DNA from: CAZTYW01 sp964617695 | GTDB taxonomy: Bacteria; Chloroflexota; Dehalococcoidia; UBA2247; RBG-13-53-26 | DNA: 15,617 nucleotides | Reading direction: 5' to 3' | Assembly (NCBI GenBank): GCA_964617695.1 | Contig: CAZTYW010000048.1 | Coordinates: 1 to 15,617 of the forward strand | In this document: positions 6,910-13,453 of the stretch, one piece after another | Position numbering within the stretch: position 1 is the first letter of the stretch | How the letters are laid out: the number at the start of each line of letters is the position of its first letter | Notes under the pieces: generated by a model | What the model was told of the DNA's origin: nothing | The model's database searches: none | The model's input: the letters and a program-made list of their open reading frames with translations, nothing else | Position numbers and translations under genes: made by a program

Positions 6910-6944
6910 GTGCCTGCCAGCCCGTTGCGCTGGCAAGCCGGCAC
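6910..6944. terminator. Strong convergent hairpin without T tract
   Basis: TGCCAGC (6915-6921) pairs with GCTGGCA (6929-6935), extended by GTGCC/GGCAC across a 4-base bulge. It lies between the nitroreductase and the convergent membrane protein gene and is probably a shared 3'-end structure. Confidence 0.45.
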
Positions 6945-6972
6945 TGACAACATTGACGGATGGAGAAAGCCA

Positions 6973-7380
6973 CTACGTCGCCGAGTTCGTCTCGGCCGTT
7001 CTCGCTACGGCAAGGGCGAGACATCCCGCAATTATCAGCGGGATCAGCGCAGGAAGGTTAAACAAGAATGAACCCATCAGGGGATGGATTGGCAAATATG
7101 AGAGAAGGGATGACGCCGCGGCGCCCGATTGACTGGCTTCCTCGGCAGAGGCAAAACCGACCGCCAGTGCCGAGACGCCAGCCAGAAGCAGGACGATTCC
7201 CGCCAAGGTGGGGCTTGAGCGCGCCATTGCGCCGCCGAGAGCGCCGATCACCCCGATCGGTATCATGGCGACAGCCCACCAGGGCGTAGACCCCCACAAG
7301 TCAGCCACAACTGCGGTTCCACCACCCACAAAATATGATAGACCCCCGAAGAGTCCCAGGACCATGGCCGCTACCAGCAT
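6973..7380 (-). CDS. Four-helix membrane protein of unknown function
   Basis: This 135-residue protein has four hydrophobic spans, near residues 2-22, 35-52, 58-76 and 103-125, with a short acidic/serine-rich loop (ASAEEASQSGAAASS) between the third and fourth. I do not recognise the family. The reading frame is well supported: ATG at 7380 is preceded by AAGGAGG at 5-base spacing, and a strong promoter lies about 55 bases upstream. The protein ends in a short polar tail (RTAETNSAT). It stands alone between a convergent nitroreductase and the divergent GerW cluster. The small Gly/Ala-rich helices resemble many uncharacterised membrane proteins, and no catalytic residues stand out. Confidence 0.75.
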   Translation of the reverse strand: MLVAAMVLGLFGGLSYFVGGGTAVVADLWGSTPWWAVAMIPIGVIGALGGAMARSSPTLAGIVLLLAGVSALAVGFASAEEASQSGAAASSLLSYLPIHPLMGSFLFNLPALIPLIIAGCLALAVARTAETNSAT

Positions 7381-7433
7381 TGTGCCTCCTTCTCATGCTA
7401 TACCGAAATGCGCTCGGGCAAAACTCGCTCTGG

Positions 7434-7463
7434 ATTATAGCACCCGAATTCTCCGCTGGACAA
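7434..7463 (-). promoter_or_regulatory. Sigma70-type promoter of the four-helix membrane protein
   Basis: The minus strand has TTGTCC (7458-7463), an 18-base spacer and a perfect TATAAT (7434-7439), with TG one base before the -10. Transcription would start near 7427, about 47 bases before the ATG. Confidence 0.7.
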
Positions 7464-7742
7464 CGGTCCGCCCGCAACATGAGCCAGAGACAGTTCCCAA
7501 CCCAAGCCTCTAAGGCGTTCGGACGATGGTTGCGCCCAGTCTCGCCCTGAGCGCAATTAAGACAGTGTAACCGCTGTCTCACCATATTGTGACGGTCTCG
7601 CAACCCGAAGCTTAACCGCTTTTAACGTCTTCTTGACCTTCCTGTGGTAGCTTGAAAACGCACCTGACGTGCGCTCACCGGGACGACTTTCGCCGGTCAG
7701 GAATGGGAGGACCCAAACACTAGTGAGGAGGGAAGAGGCCAA
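7464..7742. other. Intergenic region upstream of the GerW cluster
   Basis: Nothing here looks like a gene. Short inverted repeats occur at 7561-7577 (GACAG/CTGTC) and 7677-7697 (ACCGG/CCGGT). TTGACC at 7633-7638 could be a -35, but no convincing -10 follows it. The promoter of the GerW cluster should lie here but I could not fix it. Confidence 0.3.
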
Positions 7743-8114
7743 ATGGAAGACGCTGAGAGTCTCATCAAGATTGCGCTGGCTGAGATTGAGAAGTTGCTCA
7801 CCGCCAAGGCGGTGGTCTGCGAGCCCATGACGGTGGAAGGCAATACGATTATCCCGCTCGTCAGCATTGGCTTTGGGTTTGGTGGCGGAGGAGGCAAGGG
7901 CACGGCTGCCAAGGAGAAGGGTGAGGGGGCCGGCGCCGGTACGGGTGGCGCCGGCAGCGTCAAGCCCGTAGGCGTCATCGTAGTCAACAAGGAAGGCGTC
8001 AGAATCGAGACGCTCAAGGGAGTCGTCTCCTCCCTGGCGGAAAGCATTGCCAACATCGTGGGCGGAGTAATGGCAAAGCGGGGAGAAAAGAAAGAGGAAA
8101 AAAAGGAAGGATGA
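7743..8114 (+). CDS. GerW/YtfJ family protein
   Basis: This 123-residue protein matches the GerW (YtfJ) family. It has an N-terminal helix (ESLIKIALAEIEKLL), then VVCEPMTVEGNTIIPLVSIGFGFGGGGG, a Gly/Ala-rich linker, and VKPVGVIVVNKEGVRIETLKG. The C-terminus is amphipathic and ends in a Lys/Glu-rich tail. In Bacillus, YtfJ/GerW is a spore protein needed for efficient germination and SleB function. Relatives also occur widely in bacteria that do not form spores, where the role is unknown. GAGGAGGG lies 10 bases before the ATG. It is followed 6 bases later by a DUF2953 gene, the same pairing as ytfI-ytfJ in Bacillus. No sporulation gene is visible nearby, so a spore role should not be assumed. 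Confidence 0.85.
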   Translation: MEDAESLIKIALAEIEKLLTAKAVVCEPMTVEGNTIIPLVSIGFGFGGGGGKGTAAKEKGEGAGAGTGGAGSVKPVGVIVVNKEGVRIETLKGVVSSLAESIANIVGGVMAKRGEKKEEKKEG

Positions 8115-8120
8115 AAGACA

Positions 8121-8702
8121 GTGCTGGCCCTCTACATTGTAGGCGGCATCGCCTTTCTCATCCTCTTGATCCTCTCGATCCCCGTGGACGTTGCTTTCGA
8201 CCTGCATTTTGGCGAACAGGCCAAATCGAAGGCAAGGGTGGGATGGATGCTCGGCCTGGTGTGGAAGGACATAGCCGGGAAAGAGAGGAAACATGACGGT
8301 AAACCGGCCAAGAAAGGCAGGCGGGGCATGAGGTCCATGCTGTCTCTGTTGAGAACTGCGGGGCTGCCGGGGAGAATCTTGACCCTGGGCAAACGGGTAC
8401 TGAGTCGCGTCAAGATCCAACAAATGGATGCTGACATCAGGATTGGACTGGACGACCCGGCCGACACGGGCACGCTGTACTCGCTGTTCTGGCCAGCCGT
8501 CGCCTGTTTTCAGCGCACCAAACATGTGGTGGTGACGGTGAATCCTTCCTTCGATGAAGCCGTCCTGGAGTTCAGCCTCCGAGGCAGGATAAGGTTCCTC
8601 CCCATAAGGATGGTGGGCCCAATTGTTGGGTTCGCTTTGTCGCCCGTGGTATTGCGAACTGCAGGGTCGACGGTGGTGTCACGTTGGACAAGGAGAAGAT
8701 AA
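8121..8702 (+). CDS. DUF2953 (YtfI-like) membrane-associated protein
   Basis: This 193-residue protein starts with a single N-terminal transmembrane helix (about 2-22). A basic linker follows (KKGRRGMRSM), then the DUF2953 core: QQMDADIRIGLDDPADTGTLYSLFWP, VNPSFDEAVLEFSLRGRIRF and a hydrophobic C-terminal segment. DUF2953 proteins include Bacillus YtfI, encoded next to ytfJ/gerW, and the same order is present here. The start is GTG at 8121, 6 bases after the GerW stop, with GGAAGG upstream. The function is unknown. The pairing suggests a membrane partner or anchor for the GerW-like protein. The last 19 bases overlap the next small frame. Confidence 0.8.
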   Translation: MLALYIVGGIAFLILLILSIPVDVAFDLHFGEQAKSKARVGWMLGLVWKDIAGKERKHDGKPAKKGRRGMRSMLSLLRTAGLPGRILTLGKRVLSRVKIQQMDADIRIGLDDPADTGTLYSLFWPAVACFQRTKHVVVTVNPSFDEAVLEFSLRGRIRFLPIRMVGPIVGFALSPVVLRTAGSTVVSRWTRRR

Positions 8703-8938
8703 GCGTTGGGAATCATGTCACCGTGGGAGAGATAACACTGCTCCCCATCACAAGGACCTTCGTCTTCTGGCAGGAGGTAGAGGGCGGGGTGGTGTGCTCC
8801 GGCTCCAAGAGCCTGATCGGACTTGTGGTTGTCTCCCCGGGATCGGTGCGGGCTATGGACGCGGACGGCAGCGAGGTACCCGTGAGACAATATATCGAAC
8901 GGGTGCCGGAACTCGAAAGACTGCTGAGAAGTGTGTAG
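8684..8938 (+). CDS. Small protein with GerW-core-like layout, third gene of the cluster
   Basis: This 84-residue soluble protein reads VGNHVTVGEITLLPI, then a Trp-containing segment, GGVVCSGSKSLIGLVVVSPGSVRAMDADG and VRQYIERVPELERLL. The order of a VG-x-I-x-LLPI strand, then GG, then a hydrophobic strand before an (A/V)-x-(D/E)-G turn, resembles the core of the GerW protein two genes upstream. This is a visual comparison, not an alignment score. The start is uncertain. TTG at 8684 overlaps DUF2953 by 19 bases and has only a weak ribosome binding site. AGGAG at 8691-8695 lies 9 bases before an in-frame GTT at 8705. GTG at 8720 would remove conserved-looking sequence. It is likely cotranscribed with the two upstream genes. 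I do not recognise a named family. Confidence 0.6.
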   Translation: MDKEKISVGNHVTVGEITLLPITRTFVFWQEVEGGVVCSGSKSLIGLVVVSPGSVRAMDADGSEVPVRQYIERVPELERLLRSV

Positions 8939-9016
8939 CGGTACACCACGAGTTCCCGTCGTTTGTCTCCTTTCCGGACCGGATTGTGAATATCGGCGGT
9001 GCCAACCGCAATGTGT

Positions 9017-9046
9017 GATGTGGATGTCCTCGCGGCTCGCCACATC
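9017..9046 (+). terminator. Hairpin after the GerW cluster
   Basis: GATGTGG (9017-9023) pairs with CCACATC (9040-9046). An alternative GCTCG/CGAGC stem overlaps it downstream. No T tract is present, so it may be a weak terminator or a leader element for the 64-residue protein. Confidence 0.3.
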
Positions 9047-9093
9047 AAGTGAAGCGAGCTGTGCAGAACACTATTCAGTCGAGGAGGTGGCGC

Positions 9094-9288
9094 ATGGGCT
9101 TTCTGGCTATACCTACCGCAGGGTTCGGCTTCTTCTTGAGTGCCTGGCTACTGATGATCTTCTGGGGGATCGTTGGTCCCTGGCTGAACATACAAACGAT
9201 AAGCTACGTCAATGCCATGGTCGTGACTATCGCAATCTGGCTTGTCGTTGCCCCTCTGGCGGCCGCCGTCGTCAGAAGGGCAAGATAG
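9094..9288 (+). CDS. Small two-helix membrane protein (64 residues)
   Basis: ATG at 9094 is preceded by GAGGAGG at 6-base spacing, far better than the in-frame GTG at 9049, which has no ribosome binding site. The product has two hydrophobic helices (about 3-25 and 35-56) and a basic RRAR C-terminus, with positively charged residues only at the end, suggesting a hairpin in the membrane. No family is recognised. Its position after the GerW-DUF2953 cluster could mean a shared transcript, but the 155-base gap and hairpin argue for separation. Confidence 0.65.
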   Translation: MGFLAIPTAGFGFFLSAWLLMIFWGIVGPWLNIQTISYVNAMVVTIAIWLVVAPLAAAVVRRAR

Positions 9289-9321
9289 TCTGGACCTGCT
9301 GCACACGGGAGATACGGAGGG

Positions 9322-9355
9322 CCCGTCGCCAATGTGCCTCCTGCTGGCCGACGGG
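9322..9355. terminator. Convergent hairpin between small genes
   Basis: CCCGTCG (9322-9328) pairs with CGACGGG (9349-9355). It lies between two converging small genes and is probably a bidirectional 3' end without a T tract. Confidence 0.35.
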
Positions 9356-9379
9356 ACAGATTGATGCCCCTGTATTACC

Positions 9380-9637
9380 TCACCAGTCTTGTGGAGCCAA
9401 GCCCATTTCTTCCATCAACTGCGGCGGTATGACGATCTCGGCCTTTCCGTCCCTCTCGTACCGTTTTAGCTGTCTGCGGAGTTCCATAGCCAGGGTCTTG
9501 GCAGTCTGGTGACTGAGCTTCACTTCGAAGTGGCCCTGGCGCTGAGTGTCACCCGAGGCCGGTTCGGTCCCGAAACTAATCGCCACCCCTGACGAACTGG
9601 TCCTGATACTGTAGTGCGCTGTTGATAATTCGCTCAC
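9380..9637 (-). CDS. DUF3467-like small protein
   Basis: This 85-residue soluble protein has an N-terminal strand region (VAISFGTEP), then GHFEVKLSHQTAKTLAMELRRQLKRYERDG. The pattern of a strand, 'S/TPxxAKxLxxxLxxxxxxYE' and G resembles DUF3467, a small uncharacterised domain. The match is by eye only. The start is GTG at 9637, preceded by TGGAGG with 5-base spacing, which is convincing. The tail (IPPQLMEEMGLAPQDW) is unusual for the family. A promoter with an inverted repeat in its spacer lies upstream at 9693-9722. Function unknown. Confidence 0.65.
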   Translation of the reverse strand: MSELSTAHYSIRTSSSGVAISFGTEPASGDTQRQGHFEVKLSHQTAKTLAMELRRQLKRYERDGKAEIVIPPQLMEEMGLAPQDW

Positions 9638-9692
9638 CTTAACCTCCAGTAGACTTCCCTGGAAAGCAACCCAGTGGGACCATCGCGCTGCT

Positions 9693-9722
9693 ATTGTATC
9701 GTCCTGCCCGGCCGGCAGGCAA
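9693..9722 (-). promoter_or_regulatory. Promoter of the DUF3467-like gene with inverted repeat in the spacer
   Basis: The minus strand has TTGCCT (9717-9722), an 18-base spacer and TACAAT (9693-9698). The spacer holds an inverted repeat, CCTGCC-N5-GGCAGG (9703-9719), that could be an operator. The start would be near 9686, about 50 bases before the GTG. Confidence 0.5.
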
Positions 9723-9773
9723 TCTTTTGGCGGATGCTACGGGGCATCCGTTGAATGCAGGAATCAGATTGCC
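9718..9773. other. Nested inverted repeat, possible structured RNA
   Basis: An outer 7-bp stem (GGCAATC 9718-9724 with GATTGCC 9767-9773) encloses an inner perfect 7-bp stem (CGGATGC 9731-9737 with GCATCCG 9744-9750). It lies in the roughly 300-base gap between 9638 and 9937, which otherwise shows no convincing gene. I do not recognise it as a known RNA family. Confidence 0.35.
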
Positions 9774-9937
9774 TTGCCTCGGGGCACAGCATGGCGCAAC
9801 CGCTCACGCCGCCGAATCGGCAAAGGAAAGGGATGCGACGTGGCCACGCCGGTGCCGTTCTCTGCCTCCGGTGGCTTCAATAGTGAGAAGTACACGGTGC
9901 TCTGCTATTGCTTTCCACCGGCGACAGCGTCTGGCAG
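9774..9937. other. Intergenic stretch with no supported feature
   Basis: No gene is supported here. A plus-strand open frame crosses it (9694-9987), but it has no ribosome binding site and an Arg/Pro/Ala-rich composition typical of chance frames in GC-rich DNA. Confidence 0.3.
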
Positions 9938-10078
9938 CTAGCCAAACGTTCGAGCCAGTCCCACAGCCAGGATCACCAGAACTATGAGGAGCACGACCCA
10001 GAAGCTAACGGGTGTCCTGGCGACAGCTCTGGCGAGCCTGCGTTCTGAAGCTCTTCTTCTCTTGCGCCTGGTGCTCAT
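9938..10078 (-). CDS. Small basic single-helix membrane protein (46 residues)
   Basis: This short frame begins ATG at 10078 and ends TAG at 9938. The product has a strongly basic N-terminus (MSTRRKRRRASERRLARAVAR) followed by one hydrophobic helix (about 24-41, SFWVVLLIVLVILAVGLA) and a short tail. The charge pattern predicts an N-in membrane anchor, and the clean charged-then-hydrophobic design is unlikely by chance. It overlaps the last 74 bases of kptA in another frame, so translational coupling is plausible. The sequence before the ATG (GCGGGA) is only a weak ribosome binding site. No family is recognised. Position suggests it belongs to the helicase-kptA transcript. Confidence 0.6.
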   Translation of the reverse strand: MSTRRKRRRASERRLARAVARTPVSFWVVLLIVLVILAVGLARTFG

Positions 10079-10640
10079 TCCCGCGAATGCAGTTTCCCAC
10101 GCGACCGTCTAAGTCCAGCCTCTTGATGAATCTGGGTGGAACGTAATCCGTGACGCAGATCCTGTCGCTTGCCTTCTCTATCCTTATCCCTTCCTGGATC
10201 GCCTGCCTGGCGTCTATCTCCAGGACGACCGGTTGAAAAGCCCTCCTCTTGCCCACACCGATGGCATCGTCCATATTCACAGACAGATGCACTCTCTGCC
10301 TCCCCATAGGTCTCATGCCGTCGCGCAGGATTTGCTCGGCTGCCGCCTCCGACGTACCGTGATAAAGCCTGTCAACCTCAGCCGCAGGGAACTGGGGCTT
10401 GACGTCAATCGAATGACCGTATCTTGCCCTTATCCCATCATCCACGATCTGATACCTTCCCCTGACGTCATGCCTGACCACCTGCCTGACGTACGGTGCA
10501 TCTATCCAGGGAAATCTCTCCCTGAGCACCTTGAGAAGATCGGACAGGCTCACAAAGCCTTGTTCGGAGATCTGCATTCCTTTCGGATCGTGTCTCAGCA
10601 GGAAAGCCATGTACTTGCTAACCCGAACCTCGTTTCTCAT
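10005..10640 (-). CDS. kptA: RNA 2'-phosphotransferase (KptA/Tpt1)
   Basis: KptA/Tpt1 transfers an internal RNA 2'-phosphate to NAD+, leaving a 2'-OH and releasing nicotinamide and ADP-ribose cyclic phosphate. The catalytic Arg-His-Arg-Arg set is visible: LLRHDP (Arg16, His17), IRARYGHSI (about Arg71) and GKRRAF (about Arg132-133). LYHGTS (about 92-97) and VHLS (117-120) are also present. RARYGHS, rather than RANQGHS, recalls archaeal members. ATG at 10640 starts RNEVRVSKYMAFLLRHDP, the normal N-terminus; the TTG at 10658 adds six odd residues. The domain is complete by about residue 180. The last 30 residues form a polar tail overlapping the small membrane protein gene. It lies 28 bases downstream of the helicase on the same strand. 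In bacteria its natural substrate is unknown. Confidence 0.9.
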   Translation of the reverse strand: MRNEVRVSKYMAFLLRHDPKGMQISEQGFVSLSDLLKVLRERFPWIDAPYVRQVVRHDVRGRYQIVDDGIRARYGHSIDVKPQFPAAEVDRLYHGTSEAAAEQILRDGMRPMGRQRVHLSVNMDDAIGVGKRRAFQPVVLEIDARQAIQEGIRIEKASDRICVTDYVPPRFIKRLDLDGRVGNCIRGNEHQAQEKKSFRTQARQSCRQDTR

Positions 10641-10668
10641 TTGACAACCCCAGGCCAAAACGGCTCTT

Positions 10669-12897
10669 CTAGACGATGGGTATGCGAAGAAGCATGTTGC
10701 GTGCCTGATTCGCCGTCACGGCTATCGGCAGGGGCAGGTCCTCAAGCTGGCGCAACACCTCTGCGGTTTGAAGCAGAAGCCACTGCAGGTCGCCTTCCTC
10801 TATGTCCGCTTCCTCTACCAGCTTCCCCCATGCCGCGCCCTCAGCCCACAGCTTGACCACCGCCCCCTTGCTCCAGGCCTCGTCAGAGCTAAGCGGCTCG
10901 GAAGAGATCCCCTTCCTTCTTTCGAGCCTCTGCATCTCCCTGGCCAGCTCCAGCAGCGGTTTGAGATTCAGGGGGCAGACGATTCGTCTCGGCGAGCGCC
11001 CTGAGCTCAGGGCAGCAGCCCATCCAGCCAGGTCTGAAGGAGACAGCGACGGATATAGCTGGCGCCGTATCACCTCCGTGAAAATCAGCGAGTTCTCATG
11101 CCGCACGAGTACGGCCCATTGTCCGAACTCGGTCAGGCGACGCGATTTGTCCAGATACTTCAGTCTCTGCAGGACGTCTATCCTGTTGGTCAGTTCCCCA
11201 TCCAGCCTCGTCTTCACCCCATCCAGGAGTCTTCGTGAGGTCTGTTGAAAGAGGAGAAGGCTTCTCTTGAAGATGTCCCTTGTGGTGTCGAAATCGAAGC
11301 GGCAGAGCAGGTTCAGTATCTGATAGTAGTTGACTTTGAAAGCGGACCTTACGGGTTCAGGCTCAGCATCCTGAAGACTCAGGGCGGCAAGGAGGTCCTT
11401 ATCTTGAATCGGGTCAAGAATAACGAAACCGACCTTGTCCTTTCCCCTTCTTCCAGCCCTGCCGGTCATCTGGTGGAACTCAAGCGTACCGAGAGGTCTG
11501 GTGCCGAACCCGTCTCTTGCCACCAGGGTAGGCAGGAAGACCGTCCGAGCCGGCACATCGAGTCCTGCAGCAAGTGTGGTAGTGGCGAAAACGACCCGCA
11601 GCTTCCCCTCGGCGAGCATCCTCTCAACTGCCACTTTCCACCCGGTAAGGTGACCTGCATGGTGCGAAGCTGCGCCGGCATCAATCAGAGAAGCCTTCAA
11701 AGAATTCTCCCAGAGATACGGGTTCCCTTTTGCTGCTTCGGCGAAGATCTCGAATCTGGACGTCCTGCCCTTCCAGGACTGGCCCTGGAACTTCAAGGCA
11801 GCTTGATCACAGTCCCTTCGTGACGGGAGGAAGACGATCGCCGGCACCAGATCATTCTCCTCCAGAGCCTCCAGTGCCCTCACCGGATTGAATTGAGACC
11901 TTGGTCTTCTGCGATAGACAATCAGATCCGACCGCAGCGGCAGAATGTGCTTCTTGTGAGTCAGGAAGCCGTAGCGCAACGGAACAGGCCTCTCCTGTTC
12001 CCTGACAAGATAAGGCCTGCTTCCCCTGACCCTCTCCATCCAGTCCGCGATCTCGTCGGCATTGGATATGGTGGCGGACAGAAGCAGGAGGCGCGTCTCG
12101 GCTGCGGCGAGGATAATGACCTCCTCCCACGTCGTGCCCCGCTGCTCGTCGCCGAGATAGTGGGCCTCGTCAAGGATGGCCAGCCAGGGCCTCTGATCGC
12201 CGGAGTAGAGAGCGTTGCGAAACACCTCGGTCGTGGCTACAACCAGGGGAGCATGCGGGTTCTCTTTCCTCTCCCCGGTGAGCAGTCCCACCCTCTCCTC
12301 CCCGAGAAGCGTCCGAAAGTTGTCGTACTTCTGGTTTGAAAGTGCCTTCAGTGGAGTGGTATACCAGCAGGACTTGCCTTCCTGAAGCAAGCTTTGGATG
12401 GCGCGCTCCGCAATCCAGGTCTTGCCACTGCCCGTGGGGGCCGTGACGACGACATCGCCCCGCAGGACAAGTTCGAGCGCCTCCTGCTGGAAGGGCGATG
12501 GAGAAATACCCGATGACTCCGGTTCCCCTAACCCCTGGATGAACTCCGCCGTACGCTCGTCAAGCTGACTCTTGCTGAGACCTTTGCGCTTTGTTCCCTC
12601 TCCTTGCCTGGGCTTCACAGGCTCTCTTGCGATATCCTTCAGCTTCTCAGGGCTTCCGGTGACGACGAAGACCTCCTGGACCGCCCCCGAACCGTAGGCG
12701 AGCATTTTGGCGCCGCCTTTCACGGGATATTTGAAGCGAACCTTCAGTTCGTGCACCATCTTCCTCGTCTTCCTGATCCTTCCGGGAATAATGGCCTGGA
12801 CATGCGCCAAAGGTTCGATCTCCCTCTCCAGGAACGCCCTCAGCCCCTGGATCAGACTGTGCTCATACTTTATCTTCGAGCCGCCGCGATATCTCAT
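10669..12897 (-). CDS. Ski2-like DEAH-box RNA helicase with N-terminal DUF2103-like domain
   Basis: This 742-residue protein joins two parts. Residues 8-90 (EHSLIQGLRAFLE, IIPGRI, LKVRFKYPVKGGAKMLAY, VQEVFVVT) resemble DUF2103, a small uncharacterised domain of archaea and cyanobacteria with HS-x-GL, PG-x-I, GGxK and QEVFxxT marks. Residues 110-742 are a superfamily 2 helicase: Walker A APTGSGKT (153-160), TPLKALSNQ, DEAH (243-246), SAT (274-276), SHHAGHLTGWK, ATTTLAAGLDVPA and motif VI HQMTGRAGRRG (475-485). The spacing and motif VI place it in the Ski2/Mtr4-like group, which mostly unwinds RNA. The C-terminal helical region is shorter than in Mtr4. It is the first gene of a minus-strand operon with kptA. 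The start is ATG at 12897 with AGAGG very close upstream. The DUF2103 match is by eye. Confidence 0.85.
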   Translation of the reverse strand: MRYRGGSKIKYEHSLIQGLRAFLEREIEPLAHVQAIIPGRIRKTRKMVHELKVRFKYPVKGGAKMLAYGSGAVQEVFVVTGSPEKLKDIAREPVKPRQGEGTKRKGLSKSQLDERTAEFIQGLGEPESSGISPSPFQQEALELVLRGDVVVTAPTGSGKTWIAERAIQSLLQEGKSCWYTTPLKALSNQKYDNFRTLLGEERVGLLTGERKENPHAPLVVATTEVFRNALYSGDQRPWLAILDEAHYLGDEQRGTTWEEVIILAAAETRLLLLSATISNADEIADWMERVRGSRPYLVREQERPVPLRYGFLTHKKHILPLRSDLIVYRRRPRSQFNPVRALEALEENDLVPAIVFLPSRRDCDQAALKFQGQSWKGRTSRFEIFAEAAKGNPYLWENSLKASLIDAGAASHHAGHLTGWKVAVERMLAEGKLRVVFATTTLAAGLDVPARTVFLPTLVARDGFGTRPLGTLEFHQMTGRAGRRGKDKVGFVILDPIQDKDLLAALSLQDAEPEPVRSAFKVNYYQILNLLCRFDFDTTRDIFKRSLLLFQQTSRRLLDGVKTRLDGELTNRIDVLQRLKYLDKSRRLTEFGQWAVLVRHENSLIFTEVIRRQLYPSLSPSDLAGWAAALSSGRSPRRIVCPLNLKPLLELAREMQRLERRKGISSEPLSSDEAWSKGAVVKLWAEGAAWGKLVEEADIEEGDLQWLLLQTAEVLRQLEDLPLPIAVTANQARNMLLRIPIV

Positions 12898-12905
12898 ATG
12901 CCTCT

Positions 12906-12941
12906 ATTTTAGCCTATGGCACCAAACGCCCCACCATAGGC
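12906..12941 (-). promoter_or_regulatory. Possible helicase promoter overlapped by an inverted repeat
   Basis: TAAAAT (12906-12911) is a plausible -10 that would start the transcript only 1-3 bases before the ATG, giving a nearly leaderless mRNA. The -35 is poor. An exact 8-bp inverted repeat, GCCTATGG/CCATAGGC (12912-12919 and 12934-12941), spans the spacer and -35 region and could bind a regulator. Confidence 0.35.
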
Positions 12942-13012
12942 GAGAAAGGGGTCCTATTCTGACTGGGAAGGTGGACCGCCGTCGATCAGCACGCGGTGAG
13001 CACGGCCGAGGC

Positions 13013-13041
13013 TTGCGCTACAGATTGAGGGATAGTATACT
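13013..13041 (+). promoter_or_regulatory. Sigma70-type promoter of the zinc-ribbon gene
   Basis: TTGCGC (13013-13018), a 17-base spacer and TATACT (13036-13041). The start near 13048 gives a leader of about 105 bases. Confidence 0.6.
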
Positions 13042-13125
13042 GCAGAAAACGCTAGAGCCTGGATTCAATGCCGTTTCCGCTTGGTAGGTCTCTCGTCCTC
13101 GTTAGCCGCAAACAGCATCGAGGCA

Positions 13126-13143
13126 GGTATAGCGAAATATACC
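13126..13143 (+). promoter_or_regulatory. Hairpin just before the zinc-ribbon ribosome binding site
   Basis: GGTATA pairs with TATACC around a GCGAAA loop, two bases before AGGAGG (13145-13150). It could modulate access to the ribosome binding site. Confidence 0.35.
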
Positions 13144-13153
13144 CAGGAGGCCG

Positions 13154-13444
13154 ATGATGGTGTTTGCGGACAAGACCTTGACGTGCCGCGAGTGCGGCGT
13201 GCAGTTCACCTTCAGCGCCGACGAACAGGAGTTCTTCCGCTCAAGAGGACTGCTTAACGACCCCGGACGCTGCCCTGTGTGTCGCGCTGCCAGGCGCAGA
13301 GGACGGGCTGTAAGACCGGAGCGCGAATACTACGACATCGTGTGCGCCAGTTGTGGGGCCCCGGCGAAAGTCCCGTTCCAGCCGTCGGGTGACCGCCCCG
13401 TCTACTGCAATGACTGCTTCACCAAGATGAGGGCACAAGGCTAG
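13154..13444 (+). CDS. Zinc-ribbon protein with four CxxC pairs
   Basis: This 96-residue cytosolic protein has an N-terminal zinc ribbon (LTCRECGVQFTFSADEQEFFRSRGL, then CPVC), as in the small zf-trcl family, and a second ribbon formed by CASC and CNDC. A basic RRRGRAVR linker lies between them, suggesting nucleic acid contact. Proteins of this kind (DKTLxCxxCGxxFxFxxxEQEFY) are common in Chloroflexota and Firmicutes, but their role is unknown. Two ATG codons are adjacent (13154, 13157); AGGAGG at 13145-13150 favours the second. The promoter and leader hairpin upstream indicate single-gene transcription, and a hairpin follows the stop. Confidence 0.82.
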   Translation: MMVFADKTLTCRECGVQFTFSADEQEFFRSRGLLNDPGRCPVCRAARRRGRAVRPEREYYDIVCASCGAPAKVPFQPSGDRPVYCNDCFTKMRAQG

Positions 13445-13453
13445 AAGCGACGG

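Noticed and set aside
7557..8525. Long minus-strand open frame of 322 codons
   Set aside because: It is antisense to the well-supported GerW and DUF2953 genes, has low-complexity runs of Phe/Leu/Ser, and has no ribosome binding site or family resemblance.
8981..9093. Longer start (GTG 9049) for the small membrane protein
   Set aside because: It has no ribosome binding site, while ATG 9094 has GAGGAGG at ideal spacing.
9694..9987. Plus-strand open frame of 97 codons
   Set aside because: No ribosome binding site, Arg/Pro/Ala-rich composition, and it runs over a nested inverted repeat and the end of a better minus-strand gene.
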